From Variovorax sp. PMC12 (GTDB lineage Bacteria > Pseudomonadota > Gammaproteobacteria > Burkholderiales > Burkholderiaceae_C): DNA of 64,000 bases. Made by a program: the position numbers and the translations under genes. Of this stretch, positions 53,082 to 62,722 are shown in pieces (the first letter of the stretch is position 1; the number at the start of each line of letters is the position of its first letter). Where the stretch lies: contig NZ_CP027774.1 of NCBI RefSeq assembly GCF_003019815.1, positions 372,001 through 436,000 on the forward strand. Direction: 5' to 3'. The notes under the pieces are model-generated. The model saw only the letters and a list, made by a program, of their open reading frames with translations, was not told where the DNA came from and ran no database searches.

Positions 53082-54299
53082 ATGAAGCCCGCGCGCCCTC
53101 TCATCCTGGCCTTGAACGGCGGCTCCTCCAGCATCCGGTTCGGTGTGTACCGGATGGGCGGGAGGCCGGCGTGCCAGCTTCAGGGCAAGCTGGACCGCAT
53201 CGGCGTGGGCGGCTCCACCCTGCGCTTCGCGGGGGCGGACGGCGTGGCGCACGAAGTTGCGCTCAGGGCTGTCAGGGACTACAGCTCGGCCACCAAGGCC
53301 GTGCTCGACTGGCTGAGCGCGCGCAAGGTTTTCGACACGCTCGCCGCCGTCGGCTACCGCCTGGTGCACGGCATGGGCCACACCGACCCCGAACTCGTCA
53401 CGCCCGACCTGCTGGATGACCTGCGCCGCATCCAGTGGGTCGACCCCGACCACCTGCCGGACGAGATCGAGTTGATCGAGGCCGTTCGAAAGCACGTGCC
53501 GTCACTGCCGCACGTTGCTTGCTTCGACACGGCCTTCCACAGCCACATGCCGCTCGTGGCCAGGATGCTGGCCATTCCCCGGCGCCTGGGCGAGAAGGGC
53601 GTGCGCCGCTACGGTTTTCATGGCTTGTCGTACGCCTATCTGATGCTGGCGCTGGCGCGCGCTGCCGGTCCGGCTGCCGCGAAGGGGCGGGTGGTTCTCG
53701 CGCACTTGGGCAGCGGGGCCAGTCTGGCGGCGGTGAAGGACGGCACGGGCATCGACACCAGCATGGGTTTCACGCCCGCCAGCGGCATGCCCATGGGCAC
53801 GCGCTCCGGCGACATCGATCCCGGTCTGGCGCTCTATCTTGAAAGAACCGAGCACATGACGCCCGTGCAGTTCGACGCCATGACCAAGGATGCATCGGGG
53901 CTGCTCGGCGTCTCGGGGACCAGCTCCGACATTCGCGACCTGCTTGCGCGCGAAGCGGTCGATGCCAGGGCCGCGGATGCGGTGGCCTTGTTCTGCTACC
54001 AAGCGAAGAAGTGGGTCGGCGCCTACGCGGCCGCGCTGGGCGGGCTCGACACGCTGGTGTTCTCAGGCGGCATCGGCGAGAACTGCGCGGCGGTTCGGGC
54101 GCGCATCTGCGAGGGGCTCGAGTTTCTCGGCGTGCGCCTCGATGCGTCGCGCAACGCCGCCAATGCCGACGTGATTTCCGTTGCCCGCAGCCGCGTCACC
54201 GTGCGTGTCATTCGGACGAACGAGGAGTGGATGGTCGCGAGGCTGACCGCCGCCCGCGTGTTCGCAGACTGCCCGCCGAAGGGCGAAACGCCGGAATGA
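53082..54299 (+). CDS. ackA: Acetate/propionate kinase
   Basis: The product has 405 residues and the ASKHA fold of acetate kinases: LALNGGSSSIRFGVY at the start (family N-x-GSSS-x-K/R), YRLVHGMGHTDP, CFDTAFHSHMP, RYGFHGLSYAYL, LAHLGSGASLAAVKDG, DTSMGFTPASGMPMGTRSGD and LVFSGGIGENCAAVR. It interconverts acetate plus ATP with acetyl phosphate plus ADP. It follows polB by 78 bp. Its nearness to phnA, which releases acetate, may be meaningful, but no phosphotransacetylase gene is adjacent. It converges on the PBP2 gene. Confidence 0.9.
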   Translation: MKPARPLILALNGGSSSIRFGVYRMGGRPACQLQGKLDRIGVGGSTLRFAGADGVAHEVALRAVRDYSSATKAVLDWLSARKVFDTLAAVGYRLVHGMGHTDPELVTPDLLDDLRRIQWVDPDHLPDEIELIEAVRKHVPSLPHVACFDTAFHSHMPLVARMLAIPRRLGEKGVRRYGFHGLSYAYLMLALARAAGPAAAKGRVVLAHLGSGASLAAVKDGTGIDTSMGFTPASGMPMGTRSGDIDPGLALYLERTEHMTPVQFDAMTKDASGLLGVSGTSSDIRDLLAREAVDARAADAVALFCYQAKKWVGAYAAALGGLDTLVFSGGIGENCAAVRARICEGLEFLGVRLDASRNAANADVISVARSRVTVRVIRTNEEWMVARLTAARVFADCPPKGETPE

Positions 54300-54393
54300 T
54301 CGGCTCCGCGAGCCTCGCGCGGATCGGCCTCCACAATGCGCCACCAGGGGATCGGTGTCCGCTCGCTGGCGTGTGAAGACGCCCTGGGCGGTC

Positions 54394-56382
54394 TCAGAGC
54401 GCCGAGGGTTCCTCGCCGCCTTCTTCCGCCTCCGCCAGATCCTCGAGAGCCTGCATCTCGCTCGCCGACAGAGGCTTGCCGATCGGCGCCGCGGCCTTCC
54501 CGATCCGGACCGCGGCCATGTCGGCCTCGTTCGGGTATTGCCCGGAAATCCAGTAGTCGAACACCCGGCGCACGATGGGTGCGGCGTGGGCCGCACCGAA
54601 GCCTGCGTTCTCGACGATGGCCGCCACCGCAATGGTCGGCGCCTCCGCCGGCGCAAAGGCCATGTAGAGCGCGTGATCGCGTTGTCGCTCTTCGAGCGCC
54701 TTGCCGCTGGCGCGCGCCTTCGGCCCGAGGCCGACCGCCTGCGCCGTGCCCGTCTTGCCGGCCGAGGTGTAGGCGGCCCCGGCGAACACGCGGGTACCCG
54801 TGCCGCCCTTCGTGACGGCCACCATGGCGTTGCGCACCACTTCGACGTGCTTTTGCGCGTAGCCCAGATCTCGGGCCTGGGGCTGCACCTGCTCCACCAC
54901 CTCTTCGGTGACGGTGTCCTTGATGGCGCGCACCAGGTGCGGCCGATAGTGCATGCCACCGTTTGCCAGCGTGGCGTTGGCGGATGCGAGCTGCAGCATC
55001 GTGAAGCTGTTGTAGCCCTGTCCGATGCCCAGCGAGATGGTTTCGCCGGCGTGCCAGGTCTTCATGTCGGGGCGCCGATAAGCGGCACGCTTCCACGCCT
55101 TGCTCGGCAGCACGCCACGTGACTCGCCAAGCAGGTCGATGCCGGTGAACTGCCCGAAGCCCAGTGGCGCCATGAACTCGTGGATCAGGTCGACGCCCAT
55201 TTCGTTGGCCAGCGAGTAGAAATAGGTGTTGCTCGAAAACTGGATGGCGCGGTGCATGTCCACCCCGCCCAGCCCGCCCCGATGACTGAGGAAGGTGCGC
55301 CCGCCGAAGCTGTAGGAGCCGGGGTCGTTTTCGACCTTGTCCGCGGCACGCGTGCCGGTCTCCAGCGCTGCCAGTGCCATGAAGGGCTTGTAGGTGGAGC
55401 CCGGCGGGTAGGTGCCGCGCAGGGCACGGTTGAGCAGCGGCTTGTCGATGGACTCGATGAGCGCGGTCCAGCTTTCGTGGTCGATGCCCTCGACGAAGAG
55501 ATTGGGGTCGAAGGTGGGCTTGCTCACGAAGGCGAGGATCTCGCCCGTGTTGGGGTCGATGGCCACCAGCGCGCCGCGGCGCTCGCCGTACATGTCCTCC
55601 ACCAGTTTCTGCAGCTTGATGTCCAGCGACAGCATCACGGTGTTGCCCGGCGTGGCGGGATGGCGGGCCAAACGGCGCACCGCGTGCCCGCCGGCGGAGG
55701 TTTCCATCTGCTCGACGCCGGTCTGGCCGTGCAGTGTTTTCTCGTAGCTCTGCTCGATGCCGAGCTTGCCGATGTAGTCGGTGCCCCTGTAGTTGGCCTG
55801 CTCTTCGTCGTCCCAGTCCTCCATGGCGGTCTTCTCGCGCTGGTTGATGCGGCCGATGTAGCCGATGACGTGCGATGCCACCTCGCCATGCGGGTAGGTG
55901 CGAAACAGACGCGCCTTGATCTCGACGCCCGGGAAGCGGTAGCGCTGGGCCGCGAAGCGCGCGACTTCCTCGTCGCTCAGGCGGGTGCGGATGGGGATGG
56001 AGTCGAAGCTGCGCGCGTCTTCGCGCAGGCGCTTGAAGCGGCGCCGGTCGCTCGGCGTGATCTCGACGATGGCCTCCAACTCATCCAGGGCCGAGCCGAG
56101 GTCCCCCACTTTGGAGGGCGTGATTTCCAGGGTGTAGGCCGCATGGTTCGAAGCCAGCACGACGCCATTGCGATCGAGGATCTGACCCCGGTTGGGCACC
56201 ACCGGCACGACGGCGGTGCGGTTGCTTTCCGCCCGGTCGGCCAGTTCTTCGTGGCGCACGACCTGCAGGAAAGCCAGGCGCGCGCCGATCAATCCGAAAC
56301 CGAACAGCACCACACAGCCGACCACCACCACACGGCGGCGAAAACGGGAAAGCTCGGCGGCGGCATTGCGGATTTCATTCAT
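54394..56382 (-). CDS. mrdA: Penicillin-binding protein 2 (class B PBP)
   Basis: The product has 662 residues: a short cytoplasmic tip, one anchor helix (~20-40), the pedestal domain (RGQILDRNGVVLASN at ~65) and a transpeptidase with PGSTYKPFMAL (SxxK), SSNTYFYSLA (SxN) and SAGKTGTAQ (KTG). The C-terminus is acidic (EDLAEAEEGGEEPSAL). It is the elongasome peptidoglycan transpeptidase family. It stands alone here, without mreB, mreC, mreD or rodA, so it is probably a second copy beside the usual operon member. The start at 56382 (MNEIRNAA) matches the family; no strong ribosome site is visible. Confidence 0.88.
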   Translation of the reverse strand: MNEIRNAAAELSRFRRRVVVVGCVVLFGFGLIGARLAFLQVVRHEELADRAESNRTAVVPVVPNRGQILDRNGVVLASNHAAYTLEITPSKVGDLGSALDELEAIVEITPSDRRRFKRLREDARSFDSIPIRTRLSDEEVARFAAQRYRFPGVEIKARLFRTYPHGEVASHVIGYIGRINQREKTAMEDWDDEEQANYRGTDYIGKLGIEQSYEKTLHGQTGVEQMETSAGGHAVRRLARHPATPGNTVMLSLDIKLQKLVEDMYGERRGALVAIDPNTGEILAFVSKPTFDPNLFVEGIDHESWTALIESIDKPLLNRALRGTYPPGSTYKPFMALAALETGTRAADKVENDPGSYSFGGRTFLSHRGGLGGVDMHRAIQFSSNTYFYSLANEMGVDLIHEFMAPLGFGQFTGIDLLGESRGVLPSKAWKRAAYRRPDMKTWHAGETISLGIGQGYNSFTMLQLASANATLANGGMHYRPHLVRAIKDTVTEEVVEQVQPQARDLGYAQKHVEVVRNAMVAVTKGGTGTRVFAGAAYTSAGKTGTAQAVGLGPKARASGKALEERQRDHALYMAFAPAEAPTIAVAAIVENAGFGAAHAAPIVRRVFDYWISGQYPNEADMAAVRIGKAAAPIGKPLSASEMQALEDLAEAEEGGEEPSAL

Positions 56383-56463
56383 CTGGGAAGAGAAAAACTG
56401 GGTAAGAGGCCCGGGTCTTCTGGAGGTTCCGCTTATGCAGGTCGACAACAAAAAATCAGTTCT

Positions 56464-57675
56464 TCACGGCTGCACGCATGGCGCGCCGAGGCGAGGACGC
56501 TCCCAGGTGGAAGCCCAGAAGACGAGCGCGAGCGCGCTCACGGATGCGCCCAGCACGCACACGCCAAGCCATCCAAGGTGCGCGTACACCGTCGTCGATG
56601 CAATGGCCCCCGCACCGCTGCCCGCCGCGTAGAACAGCATGTAGCACCCGATGAGGCGGCCATGCGACTCGGCCGGCCCTCGCAGGATCATCGCCTGGTT
56701 GGTGACATGCAGGGCCTGGCAGCCCACGTCGAGCATCAGGATGCCGAGCGCCAGCCACCACAACGACGACTGCGTGAAGCCGAGAGGTATCCATGCCAGG
56801 AGCAGAAGGACCAGCGCGGCCACGCTCGTGCGCTGGCCCCACCCCTGGTCGGCCCAACGTCCTGCCCGCCCCGCGAAGAACGCGCCGGCGGCACCAATCA
56901 GCCCGAAGGCCCCGACCGCTGAATGCGACAGCGACAGGGGTGGCGCGGTAAGCGGCAAGGCGAGCGCGCTCCAGAAGATGCTGAAGACGGCGAACATCAG
57001 CAACGCCAGGGTGCCGCGCGTTCGAAGCTCCCGGTCTGTCAGCAAGAGGCCCAGCGTCGAGCGCACGAGCTGGATGTATGGCAGACGCGATACCGCAGCC
57101 GGCTGTGCGGGCAGCTGCCGCCAGACAAGCGCCCCAAGCACCACCATGACCGCTGCGGAACCGACATAGACGCCGCGCCAGCCGAGCAGGTCGGCAACGA
57201 CACCCGACCAGACCCTCGCGAGCAGCAGTCCGACGACCACTCCGGCCTGCGCAGCTCCGACGACGCGCCCACGTTCATGAGAAGCCGCGGCGCTCGCTGC
57301 GTAGGCAATCATCCCCTGCGTCATGGCAGTGCCCAAAAGGCCGACCGCCAGCATGCCCGCCATCAGGGCGACGGCGCTTCGAGCCATGGCCACGCCGCCG
57401 AGGGCGAGGATGAGGCCCATCAACTGAAGGCGGGCGAGCCGTCGGCGGTCGTACTGGTCGCCCAGAGGAACGAGCAGCAGCAAGGCCAGCACCGACCCGG
57501 CCTGGGTGGCCGTCACGACGCCGCCGATAGCGGCAGGCGCGACGCCGAAGTCCATCGCCAGGCTGTCGAGCAGAGGCTGTGCGAAGTACACGTTTGCGAC
57601 GCTCACGCCGCTCGTGCAGGCAAACAGGGCGACCAGCCTCCTCGGCATGGTCGGAGGGTTGCTCGCGGTATCCAT
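56464..57675 (-). CDS. MFS transporter (drug/metabolite exporter)
   Basis: This protein of 403 residues has twelve predicted membrane helices. The MFS signature region is LGDQYDRRRLARLQLMG after TM2 (G-D-x-x-x-R-R type), with ANVYFAQPLLDSLA in TM1, typical of the YgaY/NepI-like DHA1 group. It is divergent from an HxlR regulator, and the control region between them holds two inverted repeats, so expression is probably induced by a ligand of that regulator. GGAG lies ten bases before the ATG. The substrate is unknown. Confidence 0.88.
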   Translation of the reverse strand: MDTASNPPTMPRRLVALFACTSGVSVANVYFAQPLLDSLAMDFGVAPAAIGGVVTATQAGSVLALLLLVPLGDQYDRRRLARLQLMGLILALGGVAMARSAVALMAGMLAVGLLGTAMTQGMIAYAASAAASHERGRVVGAAQAGVVVGLLLARVWSGVVADLLGWRGVYVGSAAVMVVLGALVWRQLPAQPAAVSRLPYIQLVRSTLGLLLTDRELRTRGTLALLMFAVFSIFWSALALPLTAPPLSLSHSAVGAFGLIGAAGAFFAGRAGRWADQGWGQRTSVAALVLLLLAWIPLGFTQSSLWWLALGILMLDVGCQALHVTNQAMILRGPAESHGRLIGCYMLFYAAGSGAGAIASTTVYAHLGWLGVCVLGASVSALALVFWASTWERPRLGAPCVQP

Positions 57676-57685
57676 GGGAATTCAT

Positions 57686-57718
57686 CTCCATCCGGTTTCA
57701 TTTTAAAACTGGATGGAG
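57686..57718. promoter_or_regulatory. Inverted repeat operator upstream of MFS gene
   Basis: CTCCATCCGGTTT (57686-57698) and AAACTGGATGGAG (57706-57718) are complementary at 12 of 13 positions. The repeat covers the ribosome-binding region and predicted -10 of the MFS gene. It is a good candidate site for the divergent HxlR protein. Confidence 0.55.
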
Positions 57719-57741
57719 CATAGCTTGTTGGTTTTAAAATG
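57699..57741. promoter_or_regulatory. Divergent promoter pair with mirrored TAAAAT boxes
   Basis: CATTTTAAAAC (57699-57709) and GTTTTAAAATG (57731-57741) are a perfect 11-bp inverted repeat. Each arm contains TAAAAT, a five-of-six -10 box, one reading toward the MFS gene (57705-57700) and one toward the HxlR gene (57735-57740). No strong -35 boxes accompany them, as expected for regulated promoters. Confidence 0.5.
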
Positions 57742-57779
57742 CAACCAGAAGGCGGCGCTTACGCTGCGCGGAGATGTCG

Positions 57780-58295
57780 ATGGCTGAACGAAAGCGAATG
57801 AACACGGCGAGTTGCCCGGTGGCGCGAGCGCTCGACGTCATCGGCGACCGCTGGTCGCTGCTGATCGTGCGGGACGCGTTCGACGGGGTCAGCCGATTCG
57901 GCGACTTCCAGGCGAGCCTGGGCGTCGCGCGCAACATCCTGGCAAGCAGGCTCAAGGCGCTTGTGGAGGAAGGGGTGCTGGAGGTTCAGCCGGCTTCGGA
58001 CGGCACGGCGTACCAGCAATATGTTCTGACGCCAAAGGGGCAAGCGCTCTTCCCTGTGGTCGTCGGCTTGCGGCAGTGGGGCGAAGACAACCTCTTTCGC
58101 CGTGGCGAACACCATTCACGGCTCGTGGAAAGAAAAAGCGGCAAACCGGTCGCACCCCTGAAGGTCTCCGGGCCCGATGGGCGCGCCTTGGCTTTCGGCG
58201 ATGCGGTGGTGATCGAAAAGCAGGCCCCTATCCACCCTGGTGCTGGCCCTTCGCGAACCGCGGCAGCAGCCCGGAGCGCGGCAGGTCGCGCATGA
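57780..58295 (+). CDS. HxlR family transcriptional regulator
   Basis: The product has 171 residues. The HxlR winged helix is at residues ~8-105: CPVARALDVIGDRWSLLIVRDAF with the characteristic N-terminal Cys, then FQASLGVARNILASRLKALVEEGVLE and YVLTPKGQAL. In several relatives the Cys senses quinones or aldehydes. The ATG at 57780 is preferred over 57774 because GGAG lies six bases ahead. The C-terminal ~60 residues are an atypical extension, and the last 68 bp overlap the convergent DUF1275 gene. It probably represses itself and the divergent MFS gene. Confidence 0.85.
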   Translation: MAERKRMNTASCPVARALDVIGDRWSLLIVRDAFDGVSRFGDFQASLGVARNILASRLKALVEEGVLEVQPASDGTAYQQYVLTPKGQALFPVVVGLRQWGEDNLFRRGEHHSRLVERKSGKPVAPLKVSGPDGRALAFGDAVVIEKQAPIHPGAGPSRTAAAARSAAGRA

Positions 58296-59019
58296 ACGGC
58301 GGCACCGACAGCGCCAGCAGCAATGCCGCGAGCGGCACCACGCACACGAACCCCACGTATTTGAAGCCGAGCGCACCCACGACACCGCCGAGCACGAACA
58401 TGCCGATCAGCCCGGCGGCCCTGCGCATGCGGGTGCGGTCGTGGCGCACGGCGGGAGCGGGGGAGGCCGGGGCCTGCGCCGACTTCCTGTTCCAGTAGAG
58501 CAGCTTGCCGATCTCCATCCCCAGGTCGGTGATGTTGCCGGTCATGTGCGTGGTCCGGATGCTGCCACCCGAAGTCTTGGAGGCGATCGCGTTCTGCAGA
58601 CCCATGATGAAGGACAGCAGCAGCACCGTGAGCGGCACGGCGAAAGGCGTGGCCCAGGTGAGTGTCACGGCACCCATCAGCCCGAACGGAAACATGAGCG
58701 CGGCCTCGAGCAGCAGCGGCAGCGCATAGACGCTGCGCAGGCGATGCTGCCGGCCCCAGTTCACCAGCACCGCGCACACGGCCGCGCCCGAGGTGAACGC
58801 CAGCACGGCCCCGAGCGCGTTCAGCAGCAGCCTGGTGTTGCCCAGCACCAGGCCGTCGGCCAACTGGGACGCGAACCCCGTCATGTGCGAGGTGTACATG
58901 TGAAGCACCAGGAAGCCGCCCGCATTCACCGCGCCGGCATTGAAGGCCAGCAGCAGGCCCAGCACCCAGTTCGTCGAGGGCGCACGGTGTCGGCTGGTCA
59001 GAAAGCGCAGTCTGCGCAT
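58228..59019 (-). CDS. DUF1275 (YoaK) family membrane protein
   Basis: This integral membrane protein of 263 residues has about six to seven helices. It begins NWVLGLLLAFNAGAVNAGGFLVLHMYTSHMTGF and has LLLSFIMGLQNAIASKTSGGSIRTTHMTGNITDLG, the duplicated 'HMTGN/SHMTGF' motif that defines the YoaK/DUF1275 family. The function of the family is unknown; a transporter role has been proposed from topology. Its 3' end overlaps the convergent HxlR gene by 68 bp. A leading ATG 6 bp upstream in another frame is ignored. Confidence 0.87.
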   Translation of the reverse strand: MRRLRFLTSRHRAPSTNWVLGLLLAFNAGAVNAGGFLVLHMYTSHMTGFASQLADGLVLGNTRLLLNALGAVLAFTSGAAVCAVLVNWGRQHRLRSVYALPLLLEAALMFPFGLMGAVTLTWATPFAVPLTVLLLSFIMGLQNAIASKTSGGSIRTTHMTGNITDLGMEIGKLLYWNRKSAQAPASPAPAVRHDRTRMRRAAGLIGMFVLGGVVGALGFKYVGFVCVVPLAALLLALSVPPFMRDLPRSGLLPRFAKGQHQGG

Positions 59020-59102
59020 GGGTAGGGCTGTCCTTTGGAGCGTCGCCCATTCTCGCGCACAAGCCGTGGGCGGAACCGTTTGCCGGCCTGGGCCGGTGCG
59101 GA

Positions 59103-59630
59103 TCAGGCATCCAAGCTGTACGGATAGCGCTGCGACAGGCCCTCGGACAGCCGATTCATCTCCCGGGTAATTTTCTCAACATTCGCGAGGCCTGACGCGC
59201 ATTGCTCCACGTGCTCCACCTGCGCCATCAGGTCGGCCAACTGGAGCCATTGCTTGAAGTCCAGGCACATTTCGATCGACAGCGCGTCGGTGCCCTGATC
59301 GTGGTCGAGAAAGGCCACCTGATCGCCGTGTTCGGTTGGGCCCAGCAGCCACGCGTCTCCCGTGCCGGAGGTGCCGAAGACCCACCACTGCGTGCCCAGC
59401 GCAATCAAGGGATGGTCCCTGTCGGCTGTCTCGCGCAGCAGTTGTGCCAGGTTCAGCAGCATGAAGTCGCCGGCGATCTCCTGCCCGCCGATTTCATCGA
59501 CCAGCGAAAGGAAGCCTGCAGGCAGGCTTGCCGCGAGCGCCTCGCGCGCGGTCACGGAAATCGCCGTGGGTTCGCGACGTCGCGTGCTCAGTTCCGCCAC
59601 GATCTGCCCCACGGGGCGAAGTGCCAGCAT
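59103..59630 (-). CDS. SMI1/KNR4 (SUKH)-like protein
   Basis: The product has 175 residues from the ATG at 59630, which has GGAGG and GGAAGC upstream; the frame extends to 59705. The pattern LPAGFLSLVDEIGG (SUKH 'LP..y..fl...NGG'-like), WWVFGTSGTGDAWLLGP (W-x-F-G-x-x-G-x-G-x-x-W/Y) and VAFLDHDQG, then a long helical end, matches the SMI1/KNR4 fold. Many bacterial members are immunity proteins against polymorphic toxins. No toxin-like gene is seen next to it here, so it may be an orphan or have another role. The fold call is moderately sure. Confidence 0.6.
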   Translation of the reverse strand: MLALRPVGQIVAELSTRRREPTAISVTAREALAASLPAGFLSLVDEIGGQEIAGDFMLLNLAQLLRETADRDHPLIALGTQWWVFGTSGTGDAWLLGPTEHGDQVAFLDHDQGTDALSIEMCLDFKQWLQLADLMAQVEHVEQCASGLANVEKITREMNRLSEGLSQRYPYSLDA

Positions 59631-59924
59631 GCTTCCAGAACCTCCATAGTCATCCCACAAGCCCCTGATGATGCCGTCATTTGCGGTCGGTCCCCGAGTC
59701 CACATAAGCGAGCGCGTTTGCCCGCGGCTCGAGGATCGGGTGCGGGCGAGCAGGTAGCGTATTTGCCGTCGGCTGGAATGGTCCTAGGGCAGGCGCCGCG
59801 CTCGGCCTACGCGCCGCGTCATCCTGCCCGCTACAACTGGTTTCAACGCCGTCCGACAGCGCCGACTTCGGGCCCGGCGCATCCTTTGCGCCATCAACAG
59901 GAGCCATGAGAGAGAGAGAAGACG

Positions 59925-60122
59925 ATGTCGAAAAAGCGTGACCGCAAACCCACTGCCAGCTCGCTGAGCGGCGAGTTCTGGCTTCTGATTGCCGTATTCA
60001 CCTGTATCGCCACGCTGGCGCTGCTGCAGGTTGCGGTGGAGCGCGAGCGATCGCTGATCAAGGGTGGCGGCAAGGCCGAAGCCGTGCTGCTGTCGAGTTC
60101 GCCGGGCTTCTACGCGCGCTAG
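59925..60122 (+). CDS. Small membrane protein, 65 residues
   Basis: This short protein has a basic N-terminus (MSKKRDRKP), a single hydrophobic helix (WLLIAVFTCIATLALLQVAV, ~19-38) and a charged C-terminal part ending SSSPGFYAR. The ATG is preceded by a GAGAGAGAGAAG purine tract that may serve as ribosome site. No family is recognised. It lies between the SMI1/KNR4 gene (divergent) and the sigma-54 activator (convergent). Confidence 0.6.
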   Translation: MSKKRDRKPTASSLSGEFWLLIAVFTCIATLALLQVAVERERSLIKGGGKAEAVLLSSSPGFYAR

Positions 60123-60161
60123 CAGCCCACGGCAGCCGCCCGCTGACCAGGCGAGGCGGCT

Positions 60162-61282
<1,121 letters not shown>

Positions 61283-61286
<4 letters not shown>

Positions 61287-62479
61287 GAGTAGAAGGTCGG
61301 TACGGGATAGTGCTGCTGGAGGGCCCATTCGCCGAGCTCGCGCACCTTGTAGGCCACGGGGTCGTGCAGGCTCTGGGTGCGCAGGTTGCGCCAGTGGCGG
61401 TCCAGGCGCAGGCCGCCGTGCGTGGCGCGTGCGCCGGCCACGTCGAACATGCGCGTACAGATGTCCAGCCCGGTGCTGGTGGCCGCCACCTTGGCCGTGG
61501 CCACGGCCACGGCGACCTCGCCGCGTTCGTCTTCGCTCAAGGCTGTGCCGCGCCGCCAGGCGGCGTCGAGCCGGTCGGCCGCGCGGTCGGCCAGCACGCG
61601 CACGCTTTCCAGGCCGACCCAGAACTCGCCGTACTGGCTCAGCACGTACGGGTCGTCCTGCATCTGCGCCACCTTGGACGCATGCCAGGGCCGCGACTCG
61701 TGCAGCGTGTAGTGGCGCGCATCGTGGAACGCGGCCTCCGCGATGCCCAGGTAGATGTTGGCCAGCACCAGCTGCGATATCAGCGGGCGCAGGCAGGCGA
61801 AGGGCGTGGACAGCGGGCCGGGGTCGGCCAGCACCTCGTGCTGCTCCACGCGCACCTTCTCGAAGGTGACGCTGCCGCTGTCGGTCTGGCGCTGGCCGAT
61901 GTTGTTCCAGTCGGGCGCCACGAAGATGCCCGATCGGCCCGTGGGCACGGCCGCGACGATGAAGGCGCCGTTGCCTTCCTCGCGTGCCGAGGCGATGAGC
62001 ATCTCGGAGTCCAGCGCACCCGAGCAGAAGCTCTTCTGCCCGGTGAACTCCCGCCAGCCCGGGTGCGCGCTGGAGACCGTGCGGTCGTCCAGCGGATTGA
62101 GCGCGTTGCCCCAGAACCACCGGCGCCGCGCGGTCTGCTCGAACCAGGGCTGCCACTGCGCGGGCTGCGCGAACAGTCGCACCGTTGCGAGCATCAGGTG
62201 ATGGAAGCCGAAGACGTGCGCGACGGAGCTGTCGGCCTGTGCCAGCAGCCGCACCACGTCGAGCGTCTCGCGCCAGTCGGCGCCCCCGCCGCCGAACTCG
62301 GCGGGAATGCTCAGCGCCAGCAGCCCGCTGGCACGCAGCGCATCGCGCTCGGCCTTGGGCGTGCCGCCGCGCTCGTCGCGTTCCACGGCGGTTGCGGCAA
62401 GCCTGCGCGTCAGCTCCTGTGCGACGTCGCGCGTCGAGGCGGCAGGCGGGGGGGACAGGACGGAACTCACAGGACTCAC
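61283..62479 (-). CDS. Acyl-CoA dehydrogenase-fold flavin monooxygenase (SfnC/DszC-like)
   Basis: The product has 398 residues from a GTG at 62479, with GCGAGG six bases upstream; another GTG is at 62470. It shows the acyl-CoA dehydrogenase three-domain plan: an N-terminal helical part (RDALRASGLLALSIPAEFGGG), a middle beta domain (FTGQKSFCSGALDSEMLI, a DszC-like segment rather than an acyl-CoA site) and a C-terminal helical bundle (TGLDICTRMFDVAGARATH). No catalytic Glu of true dehydrogenases is obvious. Such proteins (SfnC, DszC) use reduced FMN to oxidise organosulfur compounds. It is coupled to the sigma-54 activator and divergent from ssuD. Confidence 0.82.
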
Positions 62480-62509
62480 ACAGGGCCTCGCTGATGGACA
62501 TTCGCGCGC

Positions 62510-62525
62510 GGCAAGTGCTGCGCCA
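62510..62525 (-). promoter_or_regulatory. Sigma-54 promoter of the SfnC-like/SfnR-like operon
   Basis: Read on the minus strand this is TGGCGCAGCACTTGCC: the -24 GG and -12 GC lie at the required 10-base spacing (consensus TGGCAC-N5-TTGC). Transcription would begin near 62498, ~19 bases before the GTG start. Confidence 0.6.
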
Positions 62526-62601
62526 GCAGCATGTTGACGGCGCGCCATCGCCGATCCAACGATGCGATCGGCATATCGATCCTCGATTTGCTTCCATGGC
62601 A

Positions 62602-62617
62602 GCAGCGCGGGCGCTGC
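62602..62617. promoter_or_regulatory. Palindrome, candidate upstream activator site 1
   Basis: GCAGCGC-GG-GCGCTGC is a perfect 7-2-7 palindrome midway between the two divergent sigma-54 promoters. It has the same GG centre as the second palindrome at 62650-62667. Enhancer sites for sigma-54 activators usually lie 80-200 bp from the promoter; this one is about 77 bp from the minus-strand element and 90 bp from the plus-strand one. Confidence 0.45.
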
Positions 62618-62649
62618 CGTGCGCGGCATGCAGCACGGTTGATGATGGA

Positions 62650-62667
62650 CTGCTGCTGGAGCAGCAG
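62650..62667. promoter_or_regulatory. Palindrome, candidate upstream activator site 2
   Basis: CTGCTGCT-GG-AGCAGCAG is a perfect 8-2-8 palindrome, sharing the GC-rich half-site style and GG centre of the 62602-62617 palindrome. A third small palindrome, CACAT-GCG-ATGTG, follows at 62672-62684. The pair could be binding sites for the Fis-type helix-turn-helix of the adjacent activator. Confidence 0.45.
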
Positions 62668-62706
62668 AAATCACATGCGATGTGCCGTTCACAGGGGCGG
62701 ATCCAC

Positions 62707-62722
62707 TGGCACGCTAACTGCT
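62707..62722 (+). promoter_or_regulatory. Sigma-54 promoter of ssuD
   Basis: TGGCACGCTAACTGCT matches the consensus TGGCACG-N4-TTGC[AT] at all but one specified position (C for the first T of the -12 element), with correct spacing between GG and GC. Transcription should begin near 62733, about 30 bases before the ssuD ATG. Confidence 0.75.

Noticed and set aside
59103..59630. A toxin-immunity pair centred on the SMI1/KNR4-like gene.
   Set aside because: Neither neighbour looks like a polymorphic toxin: one is a DUF1275 membrane protein and the other a 65-residue membrane protein. The gene is kept as an orphan family member.
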